A stretch of 50,002 nt of DNA, from NCBI GenBank assembly GCA_964524705.1, contig CAZGDB010000009.1, forward strand, positions 1 to 50,002, in the 5' to 3' direction. This DNA comes from CAZGDB01 sp964524705. GTDB taxonomy: Bacteria; Pseudomonadota; Gammaproteobacteria; Berkiellales; Berkiellaceae. Below are positions 1 through 9,053 of the stretch, one piece after another (within the stretch, counting starts at the first letter, position 1; every line of letters begins with the position of its first letter). A model generated the notes under the pieces. That model made no database searches. It saw only the letters and a program-made list of their open reading frames with translations, and had not been told where the DNA came from. Position numbers and translations under genes: made by a program.

Positions 1-2909
1 TTTAATTTTTGAGAAAGTGTTTTAGCATTCACTTTCACTTCGAGAACCCCCTGTAAGTGCTGCACCATCCTGGCTCTAAAGGTACGACAAACCTCTAAAG
101 CCTGTGTATGTAATTTTTTAAAATTTTTAAACTGTGCAGAATCAAGGCGTGAAGGGAACCCTGGCATTTTAAACAACTTTGAAAAATGTGGTCCTAACGC
201 TGTTTGAATATAATGTTGTGCAAAATAAAGCTCCCGTATAATCTGATCTTCTGCTTGTTTTCTATTAGCTTCAGGCAATAGATTGACCGCACCTTTAGCG
301 CTACGAAAAATAATATCGAGATAATCTTCAACACTAATATAATGAGCAGCCTCAGACACTGGCAACCTATAAGTTCTTAAATGTACAGCACTCCCTTTCG
401 CATCAAGATCTGGCAAAACATTCACCGTCAGGATATTTCGATTTACAGAATCCATTTCATCAAATACAACTTGTTTTTTTAACCAATCTTTAAAATCGTC
501 ACTTTCGTCTTTAAAAATATCTAAAAAAACCTTTTTTTGTTTTGCAAAATCAAAGGGCTCCCCTAAAGCCTGGGGGGGCAACCCTTCTAAAAAAACAGCC
601 ATCTTTTTTTCTAATAAAAGAATATTCCCGGAAGTCTCCTCAACAGAATTGACCGACGCAGTACTAGATCGAAAAGAATCAGACGATGGATGAAACAACA
701 CATTAGGCTGAGACAACAACCCAGGATTGCTTTTCTTTTTTTCATCATCTCCTACTGCGCTTACAACAGGAACGAAATTATCTCTAGCCATTTTATACCA
801 CCCCTCTAAATTAGGCCTATTATCCAACGGCAAGTTTTTCCAGGCATCAAAAGCACGCTGACTAATCAAAAACAAATCTTCCGTTTTGTCTTTCTCTGAT
901 GCAACAACCCATTCATTATTAAAGAATTTTAAATATATTAAATCATTCTTAATGTTAAAGTGATTTCCTTTTTTCCCAAAGAACTTTTCCATATCAACCG
1001 ACTCTGAAACCCCACGGTCAAAATTTTTTTTATAAGGCTTAGAATCCCCCCCCAACGAGGCATGATTCATAAGCCACTCTTGTGGCCTAGGATCTCCAGG
1101 CTTAGACCATGAGCGCGATTCACCTAAACGTTGAACAACCTTTTTATCTGCCAAAACCGTTACAAAAACCTGGTTCGCACCTTTTTTTTCTAAAAGGTTC
1201 ATTTTGTTTTTATCATCTCTTTTTTTCAAAGGATTCGTAAATGTTCTAGGCAGCACCTGATTTAAATTAGCAGCATCCGCCGCTTCTTCTATTCTTTTTT
1301 TCATATCAAGTTTTGTAAACTCATCTAAATCTTCAATACCTTTATATCCTGCTGTAGCAGCTGCCTGCCTGACCAACTCACGCATCTGTGATACTTTTCT
1401 CGCAATCCCTTCATCAATAGTGACCCACACAGACTCAGCCTTTTGCTCAACACCAGCAGGGCTTTTAACAAAAACATTCAACACCCCTTCCGCCGCTTTT
1501 GATTTACCTACACCAGACGGCCCCGCAATCCATACCACCGTCTGTTTTTCTACATTTTCTCCTTTTAACCTCTTCAAAGAAGTTAAAAAACAAGCCTCTC
1601 TAAATTTAACACTCCTAACTTCCTCCGCGATAGCAGCCTTATACAATGACAAGCCTTTTTTTCCTAAAAAATCACGCATAAAAACTGTATTGTCTCCAAT
1701 AACATCTGAAGCAATCAACCTACTCTCATCATCAGCATCTCTCTTTGACTGCAAAAACTCCACGAAAGCATTTCTAGCTATTCTACTAGGGTTAGCATCG
1801 GTATCTTTATACAAAAATTTACGACCATCTCCTAATAACTCCAGATCCTGAACATCTGTTTTTAATTCATAGTCATCAACCTTTCTTTTTAAAGCCTCCG
1901 CAACTGGAGATACAGTCGGAAAAACCCTCTCCTTCTTGTTAACACCTAAGCTCCACTCCATTGATACATTTTGGTTTTTATCAAAATAATCTAACATAAA
2001 ATCCTGAATACCTTTAATATCCGAAGATGCAGCCTGACGAACAAAACCAGAAACTATTTCTTTTAAATCCTCGTTAACAATAACTTTATCAACTTTTTTT
2101 ATAATCTTTTTCAAGATGCGTTTACTATAAACTTTTGGAGAAGAATCAGAATTAAATCGTTTTTTATCGAGGTTGTCCCTGCCTATTATTTTAAAATATT
2201 CTTTATCAAAGGCTAGATAATCAATCTGATTAAAATCATAAGCGACCTTTAGAATTTTTTTGTTTTTTTTATCATCTTTTTCTATAAAAAAGAGATTAAA
2301 ATTCATCTTGTTTAAATCAAAAATTTTTAAAAATTCATGCTTAAGAAAAGTGAGTTCAAACTCATCCTCAGGAACCCCGACAACATCACAAATTTCTTTT
2401 TTAAAAGCCTGCAAAACACATTCCAAATTAATCGCTGGATTTCTTGCAAGATAAACACTATATCTACCCATTATATCTTGAATACCAGACATAAGATGTT
2501 CTTTTTTTTCAGAATGCAAGTAACGCTCTATCATTGCAATATAATTCATCATACGTAATTGATAAGGGTAACTCTGCAAAAAAGAGGCTGTAACTAACGA
2601 TTGATTTTCTGAAGCATGAAAAGAAACAACATCTAATCTGGGCGGCGTATTTTCAGGAATCTTCATTTTTAAAATCAATACTTGATGTTCTCTTAAAAAG
2701 CGATCCTCAACAACAATGTTTTTCAACTCTACTTGTTTCTTAAACCATATTTTAAATTCTTCAGTGGTGTTAGCATCATTGAGATATCCTTGCGCTTGAA
2801 AACTTTCAACTTTTGCAGATAAATCAAAAACACCATTACGCCCTTCACCCTGCAGAACCGCCTCTGCTAATAATTTTTCTAATATGGTACACCCAAGATG
2901 GTCATGCAT
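1..2909 (-). CDS. Large P-loop protein with duplicated flanking domain, effector-like (C-terminus outside window)
   Basis: The minus-strand frame stays open from an ATG at 2909 to the window edge, giving at least 969 residues with no stop, so the C-terminus is missing. A good ribosome site (GAGGTG) lies 3 bases before the ATG-proximal TAT. Near residue 460 there is a clear Walker A motif, GPSGVGKS, after a hydrophobic strand (VVWIA), so it should bind nucleotide; a kinase of the zeta-toxin type is possible but I cannot identify the family. Residues about 8-110 and about 758-860 resemble each other (LEK, an FD-K-F stretch, then D/EFKxWF/LKKQV), which suggests an internal duplication flanking the P-loop core. 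The protein is lysine-rich and hydrophilic, with no signal peptide or membrane span seen. It lies 30 bases downstream of the LRR gene, probably co-transcribed. I infer a secreted or host-directed protein from its size and neighbours; the function is unknown. Confidence 0.8.
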   Translation of the reverse strand, partial: MHDHLGCTILEKLLAEAVLQGEGRNGVFDLSAKVESFQAQGYLNDANTTEEFKIWFKKQVELKNIVVEDRFLREHQVLILKMKIPENTPPRLDVVSFHASENQSLVTASFLQSYPYQLRMMNYIAMIERYLHSEKKEHLMSGIQDIMGRYSVYLARNPAINLECVLQAFKKEICDVVGVPEDEFELTFLKHEFLKIFDLNKMNFNLFFIEKDDKKNKKILKVAYDFNQIDYLAFDKEYFKIIGRDNLDKKRFNSDSSPKVYSKRILKKIIKKVDKVIVNEDLKEIVSGFVRQAASSDIKGIQDFMLDYFDKNQNVSMEWSLGVNKKERVFPTVSPVAEALKRKVDDYELKTDVQDLELLGDGRKFLYKDTDANPSRIARNAFVEFLQSKRDADDESRLIASDVIGDNTVFMRDFLGKKGLSLYKAAIAEEVRSVKFREACFLTSLKRLKGENVEKQTVVWIAGPSGVGKSKAAEGVLNVFVKSPAGVEQKAESVWVTIDEGIARKVSQMRELVRQAAATAGYKGIEDLDEFTKLDMKKRIEEAADAANLNQVLPRTFTNPLKKRDDKNKMNLLEKKGANQVFVTVLADKKVVQRLGESRSWSKPGDPRPQEWLMNHASLGGDSKPYKKNFDRGVSESVDMEKFFGKKGNHFNIKNDLIYLKFFNNEWVVASEKDKTEDLFLISQRAFDAWKNLPLDNRPNLEGWYKMARDNFVPVVSAVGDDEKKKSNPGLLSQPNVLFHPSSDSFRSSTASVNSVEETSGNILLLEKKMAVFLEGLPPQALGEPFDFAKQKKVFLDIFKDESDDFKDWLKKQVVFDEMDSVNRNILTVNVLPDLDAKGSAVHLRTYRLPVSEAAHYISVEDYLDIIFRSAKGAVNLLPEANRKQAEDQIIRELYFAQHYIQTALGPHFSKLFKMPGFPSRLDSAQFKNFKKLHTQALEVCRTFRARMVQHLQGVLEVKVNAKTLSQKL

Positions 2910-2939
2910 ATACACCTCATTTACACTGCTCGCTCAGTG

Positions 2940-4070
2940 TTAGCTTAGTGTATTTTGAAGATAAGGTGTGACTTGTATTAGATTTGGTTGAACCTGCGCG
3001 TGCGAGACTCCTACTTTTCCTGAAAAGTGCACTACAGGCTGTGAAATCGCTGCTATCAGATTGTTTTCTATTTGGTCTGATGATACAGGCGTAAAAGGCA
3101 TAGGATGGGTTGGCGGCGGTTTTTTGGGCAGATTTAAGAGTCCCCACGCCAAACCAACAACTGCCCCCACTATCAAAATAGTACTGACAGACAACGCAGT
3201 CCCTAACAGTAAAAATCCTAAAATGATAGAACTACACATAGCTTTTACACAGCTTCTGACCTGCCCCCAATACTGTTGATAGGTCAACCCACGCAGGATG
3301 CTTGCATGTTTTTGTGCTTCGCGTTCATCAGCAACATCACAAGCTAATTTTTTTAAAGCACTTTCATTCCAAGCTTGGCGTAACTGCTTGCGTCGTGAAC
3401 TATTTTCAGAAAAATTACCTTCCAAATACAATTCTCGTAATGTGCTCGCCAAAATCCATTCCACCATCGTATCGCATGCTGCAACACTACGGAACTGACA
3501 ATGATTTAAATACAACACTCGGACAGTCGAATGCGCCACTAAATGTGCTTTTAAAATAGTTAAACTGTGATCACACAGATGCGTAAAAGAAAAATCTACT
3601 GTTTTCAGTCGCACCAACCGCATCACTGCATTGGAAAGCAACGTAACCCCATCTGTTGTAAAAAAACACCGCCCTAAAGCTAATCCCCGCAATGGCAAGT
3701 CTGCTAGCAAGCGTGCTAAGGATTGCATTAATTGCAAATCTCTCCAATCCTGTTGTGATAAATCTAAATCCTCTAATACACGTGAGGGCTGTTGGCGCGT
3801 TCCCGACGGTTTTAAAATATTAGAAAGCGCATCAAGATCTTCAGGCTTCCAAGGAATATTCCGTAAACTCAAAGCCTTAATATGACACGGCGTTTTTAAT
3901 CGCGTAAACAATGTCTCTCGAACCACAGGCCAAAGCGCAGGTGGCACATTTTCCAAAGCAATTAAGGTTGCCTGCGTCTGACTATACATCAGCTGCTTAA
4001 AGGCATCAGCGTTTTGCTCATACCGCCCCCAGTCCTTAATATGAATTTTATGGATGTGTGGCACCAGCAC
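2940..4070 (-). CDS. Leucine-rich-repeat (RNI-like) protein with C-terminal membrane segments
   Basis: This encodes 376 residues from a GTG at 4070, preceded by a GGGAG ribosome site. Residues about 45-215 carry irregular leucine-rich repeats of the ribonuclease-inhibitor type, for example LKALSLRNI, LEDLDLSQQ, LRGLALGRC, LKTVDFSFT, VRVLYLNHC and LRELYLEGN. About residues 275-315 there are one or two hydrophobic helices (SSIILGFLLLGTALS and ILIVGAVVGLAWGLL), followed by a proline-rich segment (PKKPPPTHPMP) and a polar tail. LRR proteins of this kind are protein-protein interaction modules and are common among Legionella and Coxiella translocated effectors. A host membrane-anchored role is inference. 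It diverges from miaB and probably heads a two-gene unit with the large P-loop gene. Confidence 0.75.
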   Translation of the reverse strand: MLVPHIHKIHIKDWGRYEQNADAFKQLMYSQTQATLIALENVPPALWPVVRETLFTRLKTPCHIKALSLRNIPWKPEDLDALSNILKPSGTRQQPSRVLEDLDLSQQDWRDLQLMQSLARLLADLPLRGLALGRCFFTTDGVTLLSNAVMRLVRLKTVDFSFTHLCDHSLTILKAHLVAHSTVRVLYLNHCQFRSVAACDTMVEWILASTLRELYLEGNFSENSSRRKQLRQAWNESALKKLACDVADEREAQKHASILRGLTYQQYWGQVRSCVKAMCSSIILGFLLLGTALSVSTILIVGAVVGLAWGLLNLPKKPPPTHPMPFTPVSSDQIENNLIAAISQPVVHFSGKVGVSHAQVQPNLIQVTPYLQNTLS

Positions 4071-4132
4071 CCGCTCCCTTTGTTATTTAGAATTGTAACT
4101 TTTTAAAAACAAGAACCCATAGTATTTGATAC

Positions 4133-4174
4133 CATATTACTATAGAATTCCAAAAATTCTGCTTTAGTAATATG
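4133..4174. promoter_or_regulatory. Nested inverted repeat in the LRR/miaB divergent promoter region
   Basis: The arms CATATTACTA (4133-4142) and TAGTAATATG (4165-4174) are perfect reverse complements. Inside them AGAATT (4144-4149) pairs with AATTCT (4155-4160). It lies 24 bases before miaB and about 60 bases before the LRR gene. There is no T-run after either side, so it looks more like an operator or cruciform than a terminator. No regulator can be named. Confidence 0.5.
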
Positions 4175-4197
4175 TCTTAGTTATTTTAAGGTTAAAG

Positions 4198-5538
4198 ATG
4201 GCCAAACAGGTTTATATAGAGACTTGGGGTTGTCAAATGAACACTTATGACTCTAAAAGGATGTTAGAGTTATTACATACTGTTTTAGACTACATCCCTA
4301 CCGAAGATCCGGCTGCTGCAGATCTGCTAATTATGAACACCTGCTCTATTCGTGAAAAAGCCGAAGAAAAGGTCTTTTCTTGTTTAGGGCGCTGGCGCAA
4401 GTTGAAAGACAAGCGTCCGGAAGTGCTACTCGCGGTAGGAGGCTGTGTTGCCAGCCAAGAAGGCAGTGTCATCAAACAACGCGCGCCCTATGTAGACATT
4501 ATTTTTGGTCCGCAAACCTTGCATCGCTTACCGAATATGATCTTAGAAGCCCAAACTCAGCAGGGCTTAGCAATGGATATTAGTTTTCCGGCTATTGAAA
4601 AATTTGATAATTTACCAACTCCTAAAGCCGAGGGACCTTGTGCTTTAGTGTCTATTCAAGAAGGCTGTAACAAATATTGTAAATATTGCATTGTGCCCTT
4701 TACCCGTGGTGAAGAAGTCAATCGCCCCCTAGATGACGTCCTCTCTGAGGTCATGTCACTGGCAGAACAAGGGGTACGAGAAATCACCCTGTTAGGCCAA
4801 AATGTAAATGCTTATCGTGGCACCATGCATAATGGAGAAGTGGCGACTTTAGGGATCTTAATTGCATACATTGCAGCCATTCCTACGATTGGACGGATTC
4901 GCTTTTATACCTCTCACCCTACAGAGTTTGATGACACGTTATTACAGGCATATGGAGAAATCCCTGAGTTAGCCAACCATTTGCATCTGCCTATACAAAG
5001 TGGTTCAGATGCAATTTTAACCGCTATGGGACGTGGGCATACCGCTTTAGAATATCGTGCAAAAATCAAAGCCTTACGTAAACTACGTCCTACCTTAAGT
5101 TTAACCTCTGATTTTATCATTGGTTATCCTGGGGAAACCGAACAAGATTTTGAAAATACTTTAGCTTTAGTGGAAGAATTAGATTTTGACCATTCCTTTA
5201 GTTTTATTTACAGTCAAAGACCGGGGACTTTAGCAGCTGCCTTACCCGATGATGTATCGCTGGAAGTGAAAAAACATCGCCTTGCTCGCCTGCAACAACA
5301 ATTAAGAATACAAGCAGCACGCCATAGCCAAGCCATGATTGGCACCCAGCAGTCTATCCTAGTTTTAGGTATCTCAGATACAGACCCTTTCAAACTCATG
5401 GGTAAAACTGAGAATAATCGCACCGCCTATTTTAAAGGTGATAGCAGTCTCATTGGTCAATTTGTGACCATGAAAGTCACCGCAGCTGCCCCTTATACTG
5501 TAGAAGGAGAGTTAGTGCATGACACTGCCTACGCTTGA
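4198..5538 (+). CDS. miaB: tRNA-2-methylthio-N6-dimethylallyladenosine synthase MiaB
   Basis: MiaB is a radical-SAM methylthiotransferase that adds the 2-methylthio group to isopentenyl-adenosine 37 of tRNAs reading UNN codons. At 446 residues it has the usual length. The N-terminal UPF0004 domain supplies three cluster cysteines, C12 (WGCQMN), C49 (NTCSIR) and C83 (GGCVAS). The radical-SAM motif CxxxCxxC is C157, C161 and C164 (GCNKYCKYCIVP). The last 65 residues fit a TRAM domain. The start is the first ATG after the divergent promoter region. The gene overlaps ybeY by 20 bases. In many gammaproteobacteria phoH (ybeZ) sits between miaB and ybeY; it is absent here. Confidence 0.97.
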   Translation: MAKQVYIETWGCQMNTYDSKRMLELLHTVLDYIPTEDPAAADLLIMNTCSIREKAEEKVFSCLGRWRKLKDKRPEVLLAVGGCVASQEGSVIKQRAPYVDIIFGPQTLHRLPNMILEAQTQQGLAMDISFPAIEKFDNLPTPKAEGPCALVSIQEGCNKYCKYCIVPFTRGEEVNRPLDDVLSEVMSLAEQGVREITLLGQNVNAYRGTMHNGEVATLGILIAYIAAIPTIGRIRFYTSHPTEFDDTLLQAYGEIPELANHLHLPIQSGSDAILTAMGRGHTALEYRAKIKALRKLRPTLSLTSDFIIGYPGETEQDFENTLALVEELDFDHSFSFIYSQRPGTLAAALPDDVSLEVKKHRLARLQQQLRIQAARHSQAMIGTQQSILVLGISDTDPFKLMGKTENNRTAYFKGDSSLIGQFVTMKVTAAAPYTVEGELVHDTAYA

Positions 5539-5977
5539 ACTGGATATTCAAATAGAAACCACGGTAACCGTGCTACCACATCCGGCGCTCATTGAGTCCT
5601 GGATAGAAGCAGCCCTCATCACCCCGACCCAAAATACCCTGATTACGGTCCGGATTGTCGATAAAGAAGAAATGACCGCACTAAATGAGCAATTTCGTAA
5701 AAAGACAGGACCAACCAATGTCCTGTCTTTTCTGTACAATACTGAAGATCCTGACACCGGCTTCTTACATTTAGGTGATCTGGTCTTTTGTGCCCCCCTC
5801 ATCGCCGAGGAAGCTATTCAACATTCAAAAGACTGGCGCTTTCATTGGGCGCACTTAATGATTCATGGCACCCTACATATTCAAGGCTATGATCACCAAA
5901 AACCTGAAGAGGCCGCTATAATGGAATCATTGGAAATAAAATTGTTAAATGACCTGGGTTTCCCAAACCCCTATTAA
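5519..5977 (+). CDS. ybeY: Endoribonuclease YbeY (16S rRNA maturation / ribosome quality control)
   Basis: This is a 152-residue UPF0054 metalloprotein. It has the family's zinc motif HGTLHIQGYDH, with H116, H120 and H126 as ligands, and the conserved segment TNVLSF before it. YbeY takes part in 16S rRNA 3'-end maturation and in 70S ribosome quality control together with RNase R. The ATG lies inside the end of miaB, so translation is probably coupled. The next gene, corC, follows after 17 bases. YbeY normally follows phoH, which is not present here. Confidence 0.96.
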   Translation: MTLPTLELDIQIETTVTVLPHPALIESWIEAALITPTQNTLITVRIVDKEEMTALNEQFRKKTGPTNVLSFLYNTEDPDTGFLHLGDLVFCAPLIAEEAIQHSKDWRFHWAHLMIHGTLHIQGYDHQKPEEAAIMESLEIKLLNDLGFPNPY

Positions 5978-5994
5978 AGGAAGCTACTGCTCTT

Positions 5995-6852
5995 ATGAAC
6001 AACGATGGTCACCAAAATCACCTCGAACCCAAAGTCTCCTTATGGTCCCGGACTAAAAGGCTTTTACATCGTGAGCCTAAAAGCAAGGTAGAATTTTTAG
6101 ACCTCCTCAAAGAAACTGAAGCCAACCATTGTTTACCTCGGGATACCGCCCGAATGATGGAACGCGTCCTCAAAGTCTCTGAGATGCGTGTAGATGAAAT
6201 CATGATTCCCCGTTCTCAAATGGTCGTTATTGACCGTCAAGCGACCCCTGAACATATTATGTCCTTGGTCACCCAATCTGGGCATTCACGGTTTCCGGTC
6301 ATTGGTGAAACTCGAGACGAGGTACTGGGTATCCTCTTAGCCAAAGACTTATTATCTTTTTATCAAAATCCTATGCCCGACTTTAAGGTTGCCAGCTTAA
6401 TTCGTCCGGCGGTATTTATCCCTGAAAGTAAAAGACTAGATATTTTACTGAATGAATTCAGAAAAAATCGTAACCATTTAGCGATGGTGGTAGATGAATA
6501 TGGTGGTGTTTTAGGGCTCATTACGATTGAAGACGTCTTAGAACAGATCGTTGGAGATATTGAAGATGAACATGATATCGCAGAAGATGCGCCTATTCGT
6601 GCTATTGATGACCACTGGTCTTTAGTGAAAGGCTTAACAGAATTTCCAGACTTTAATCGTCACTTTAATACACAATGGGGCTCAGATACCGTTGCTACAA
6701 TTGGTGGTTTAGTACTACAACACTTAGGGCGTATGCCTATCCGTGGTGAAAAAGTTCAGTTAAACGGCTTTGAATTTGAAATTGCAGAGGTCGACAATAG
6801 ACGGCTTTATCTGTTAAAAGTAAGAAAAGATCCTAACGCTGCAACGCCATAA
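5995..6852 (+). CDS. corC: CorC/YbeX family CBS-domain protein
   Basis: This 285-residue protein has the CorC layout without the N-terminal membrane domain. It begins with a short leader, then has a tandem CBS pair at about residues 65-195 (beginning MRVDEIMIPRSQM and including AMVVDEYGGVLGLITIEDVLEQIVGDI, read here as two adjacent motifs). A CorC_HlyC transporter-associated domain follows at about 205-280. The family is linked to magnesium/cobalt efflux and, as YbeX, to ribosome metabolism alongside YbeY. Its place between ybeY and lnt is the conserved gammaproteobacterial order. Confidence 0.94.
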   Translation: MNNDGHQNHLEPKVSLWSRTKRLLHREPKSKVEFLDLLKETEANHCLPRDTARMMERVLKVSEMRVDEIMIPRSQMVVIDRQATPEHIMSLVTQSGHSRFPVIGETRDEVLGILLAKDLLSFYQNPMPDFKVASLIRPAVFIPESKRLDILLNEFRKNRNHLAMVVDEYGGVLGLITIEDVLEQIVGDIEDEHDIAEDAPIRAIDDHWSLVKGLTEFPDFNRHFNTQWGSDTVATIGGLVLQHLGRMPIRGEKVQLNGFEFEIAEVDNRRLYLLKVRKDPNAATP

Positions 6853-6856
6853 ATTA

Positions 6857-8368
6857 ATGAAAGCTTACTTACAAACGAATCTGTACCGTAATCTGTACGC
6901 GGGGCTTATCGGAGCAAGCTTAACCTTAGCTTTTGCGCCTTTTAACTATGGCATGTGGGCCTGGGTGGTCATCGCCTTGTTTTTATTTGGAACCTCTACC
7001 TGTAACTCACGCAAAAGTAGCCTCTGGTTTGGGTTTTGGTTTGGTTTTGGGCTTTTTGCCTGTGGCGCTTCTTGGATATCCATCAGCATTCACGATTTTG
7101 GTCCTGCACCCATTTGGCTAGCAGCACTACTGACATCAAGCTTTGTTGCTATTTGGGCCTCTACCTACACAGTAATGGGGTGGGCTACTTATGCAATGCG
7201 TCCCCATCCTTTATGGCTCTTTACAGGCTTTCCGCTGACCTGGGTCGCGATAGAAGGATTTCGGTACCATTTTTGTACAGGCTTTCCCTGGCTAAATATG
7301 GGTGATACCCAAATTGATACCGTACTGGGTGGGTATCTACCTGTGCTCGGTGTCTATGGAGTCAGTGGCCTCACGGTTTTATTAGGGGCGCTCCTATATA
7401 AAATTTTTGCCGCAAAACGTAATCGTTATTTCTTTTTAAGTTTTGTATTAGGAGGAGCACTTTTACAAACCATCCACTGGACCCACCCTATAGGCACTAC
7501 CCGTACCGTCGCCTTATTGCAAGGCAATATCCCACAAATGCAACGTTGGGATAGAGGCTTTTTAGCAAAAATTATCGATACTTATCAAACACTCACCAAA
7601 GCCAATTTAGATCGTGATTGGGTGATCTGGCCAGAAGGGGCACTGCCACTACCTTTTCCTAATAACAAAGCGATACTCGCCTCTTTAAATGCACTAGCTA
7701 AAAACCATAACACTCATCTCTTTATAGGCATGCCAGTAATTGTTGATAATAAATACTACAATGGTGTTGTCGGCCAAGGCTTAGCCTCGGGTATCTATCT
7801 CAAACGTCATCTAGTTCCTTTTGGGGAATACGTACCTTTTGAAAACTATTTACGCGGTCTCATTTCATTTTTTGATTTACCAATGAGTGATTTTTATCCA
7901 GCCCCTAGCACCATGCCCCCTCTATTAAATGCTTATGATTTAAAAGTCGGCCCTAGCATTTGTTATGAAATTGCCTATGCAGATCTGGTCCGCACCCAAA
8001 CCAAAGCGGCCAATGTTTTACTCACCATCAGTAATGATGCCTGGTTTGGTAACTCTATAGGACCAGATCAGCATCTCACCATCGCCCGTGTCCGTGCCAA
8101 AGAAACTGGGCGTTATGTCTTAAGAGCCACGAACAATGGCTGGACTGCAATTATTAACCCCCAAGGGACGATCACCGCCCTACTGCCTAAAAACACCACA
8201 GGGGCATTGATAGGGACTTTTGAAGGAATGCAAGGGCAAACTCCTTGGCAACGTTTTGGCTATCTCCCTGGGCTCCTACTGAGCATTCTATGGGGGGCAT
8301 TGTGCTGGAAAATGAGCTTGCCACCAAAAGTAAAACGTCCCACCTCCTCTTTACGCGATTTAGGATAA
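6857..8368 (+). CDS. lnt: Apolipoprotein N-acyltransferase Lnt
   Basis: Lnt is an inner-membrane enzyme that N-acylates the amino-terminal cysteine of lipoproteins, the last step of lipoprotein maturation. At 503 residues it has the family length. The first half holds several hydrophobic helices (starting LIGASLTLAFAPFNYG), and the second half is a nitrilase-fold domain. The catalytic triad is visible: E260 (WPEGALP), K316 (LKRHLVPFGEY) and C369 (SICYEI). A final hydrophobic helix near residues 468-487 (GYLPGLLLSILWGALCW) re-anchors it. It starts 4 bases after corC, and rdgB follows after 8 bases. Confidence 0.97.
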   Translation: MKAYLQTNLYRNLYAGLIGASLTLAFAPFNYGMWAWVVIALFLFGTSTCNSRKSSLWFGFWFGFGLFACGASWISISIHDFGPAPIWLAALLTSSFVAIWASTYTVMGWATYAMRPHPLWLFTGFPLTWVAIEGFRYHFCTGFPWLNMGDTQIDTVLGGYLPVLGVYGVSGLTVLLGALLYKIFAAKRNRYFFLSFVLGGALLQTIHWTHPIGTTRTVALLQGNIPQMQRWDRGFLAKIIDTYQTLTKANLDRDWVIWPEGALPLPFPNNKAILASLNALAKNHNTHLFIGMPVIVDNKYYNGVVGQGLASGIYLKRHLVPFGEYVPFENYLRGLISFFDLPMSDFYPAPSTMPPLLNAYDLKVGPSICYEIAYADLVRTQTKAANVLLTISNDAWFGNSIGPDQHLTIARVRAKETGRYVLRATNNGWTAIINPQGTITALLPKNTTGALIGTFEGMQGQTPWQRFGYLPGLLLSILWGALCWKMSLPPKVKRPTSSLRDLG

Positions 8369-8376
8369 TAATACCC

Positions 8377-8976
8377 ATGCAGTTAGTAGTGGCTACGCAT
8401 AACCCAGATAAACTCAAAGACTATCAGCATTATTTTCAAGCACTGCCGTACACCTTAATCTCTATTGGCAGCCTGAATGCTGAAGAACCAGAAGAAACCG
8501 GCACTACTTTTGCGGAAAATGCGCTTTTAAAAGCACAACATGCTTTTAAAATTACTCAACTCCCTGCGTTTGCAGATGACTCTGGATTTTGCATACGTGC
8601 CTTAGGCGGATTACCAGGGGTATACTCAGCCCGCTTTGCCATCACGCCAGAGGGTAAAAAAGATTTTCAATATGCCTTTACAAAACTAGAACAACAATTA
8701 GGAACACAAAGTCCACTCACTGATTTTGTGTGTGCAATAGCCTATCAAGATGCACATCAAACCCAACGCTTTGAAAGCAAGGTTGAAGGCTATTTTGATT
8801 TTAATAAAAAGGATATCCCAGGTTTTGGCTATACCCCCATCTTTGTGCCAACACAAGACAACCCTGAAAAACTCAGCTTAGCAGAAATGGGCGATGCTCG
8901 CAGACGTGTATATGCCGCACGTGGAAAAACCACGGCACTCTTAACTGCGTGGTTAAGTCAAAAAACAACGGTCTAA
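8377..8976 (+). CDS. rdgB: dITP/XTP pyrophosphatase RdgB (Ham1 family)
   Basis: RdgB hydrolyses non-canonical purine nucleotides (dITP, XTP) to their monophosphates and so keeps them out of DNA. The frame is open from 8245, but the conserved N-terminus is MQLVVATHNPDKLKD, so I place the start at 8377, giving 199 residues. Family motifs are ETGTTFAENALLKA, FADDSGFCIRALGGLPGVYSAR (read as adjacent motifs) and GFGYTPIFVP. It is the last gene of the miaB-ybeY-corC-lnt run. Confidence 0.95.
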   Translation: MQLVVATHNPDKLKDYQHYFQALPYTLISIGSLNAEEPEETGTTFAENALLKAQHAFKITQLPAFADDSGFCIRALGGLPGVYSARFAITPEGKKDFQYAFTKLEQQLGTQSPLTDFVCAIAYQDAHQTQRFESKVEGYFDFNKKDIPGFGYTPIFVPTQDNPEKLSLAEMGDARRRVYAARGKTTALLTAWLSQKTTV

Positions 8977-9053
8977 CGCATCGGCGCATTGACAGCAATA
9001 CGTCAGTCAAGATAGAATGCTTGTTAACTAACAATAATAAAAAATATTACAAT

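Noticed and set aside
1420..1851. A 143-codon plus-strand frame inside the large P-loop gene
   Set aside because: It is the antisense of the clearly coding minus strand.
9021..9034. GTTAACTAACAA at 9023 and again at 49991
   Set aside because: Twelve AT-rich bases recur often by chance in 50 kb; no shared context.
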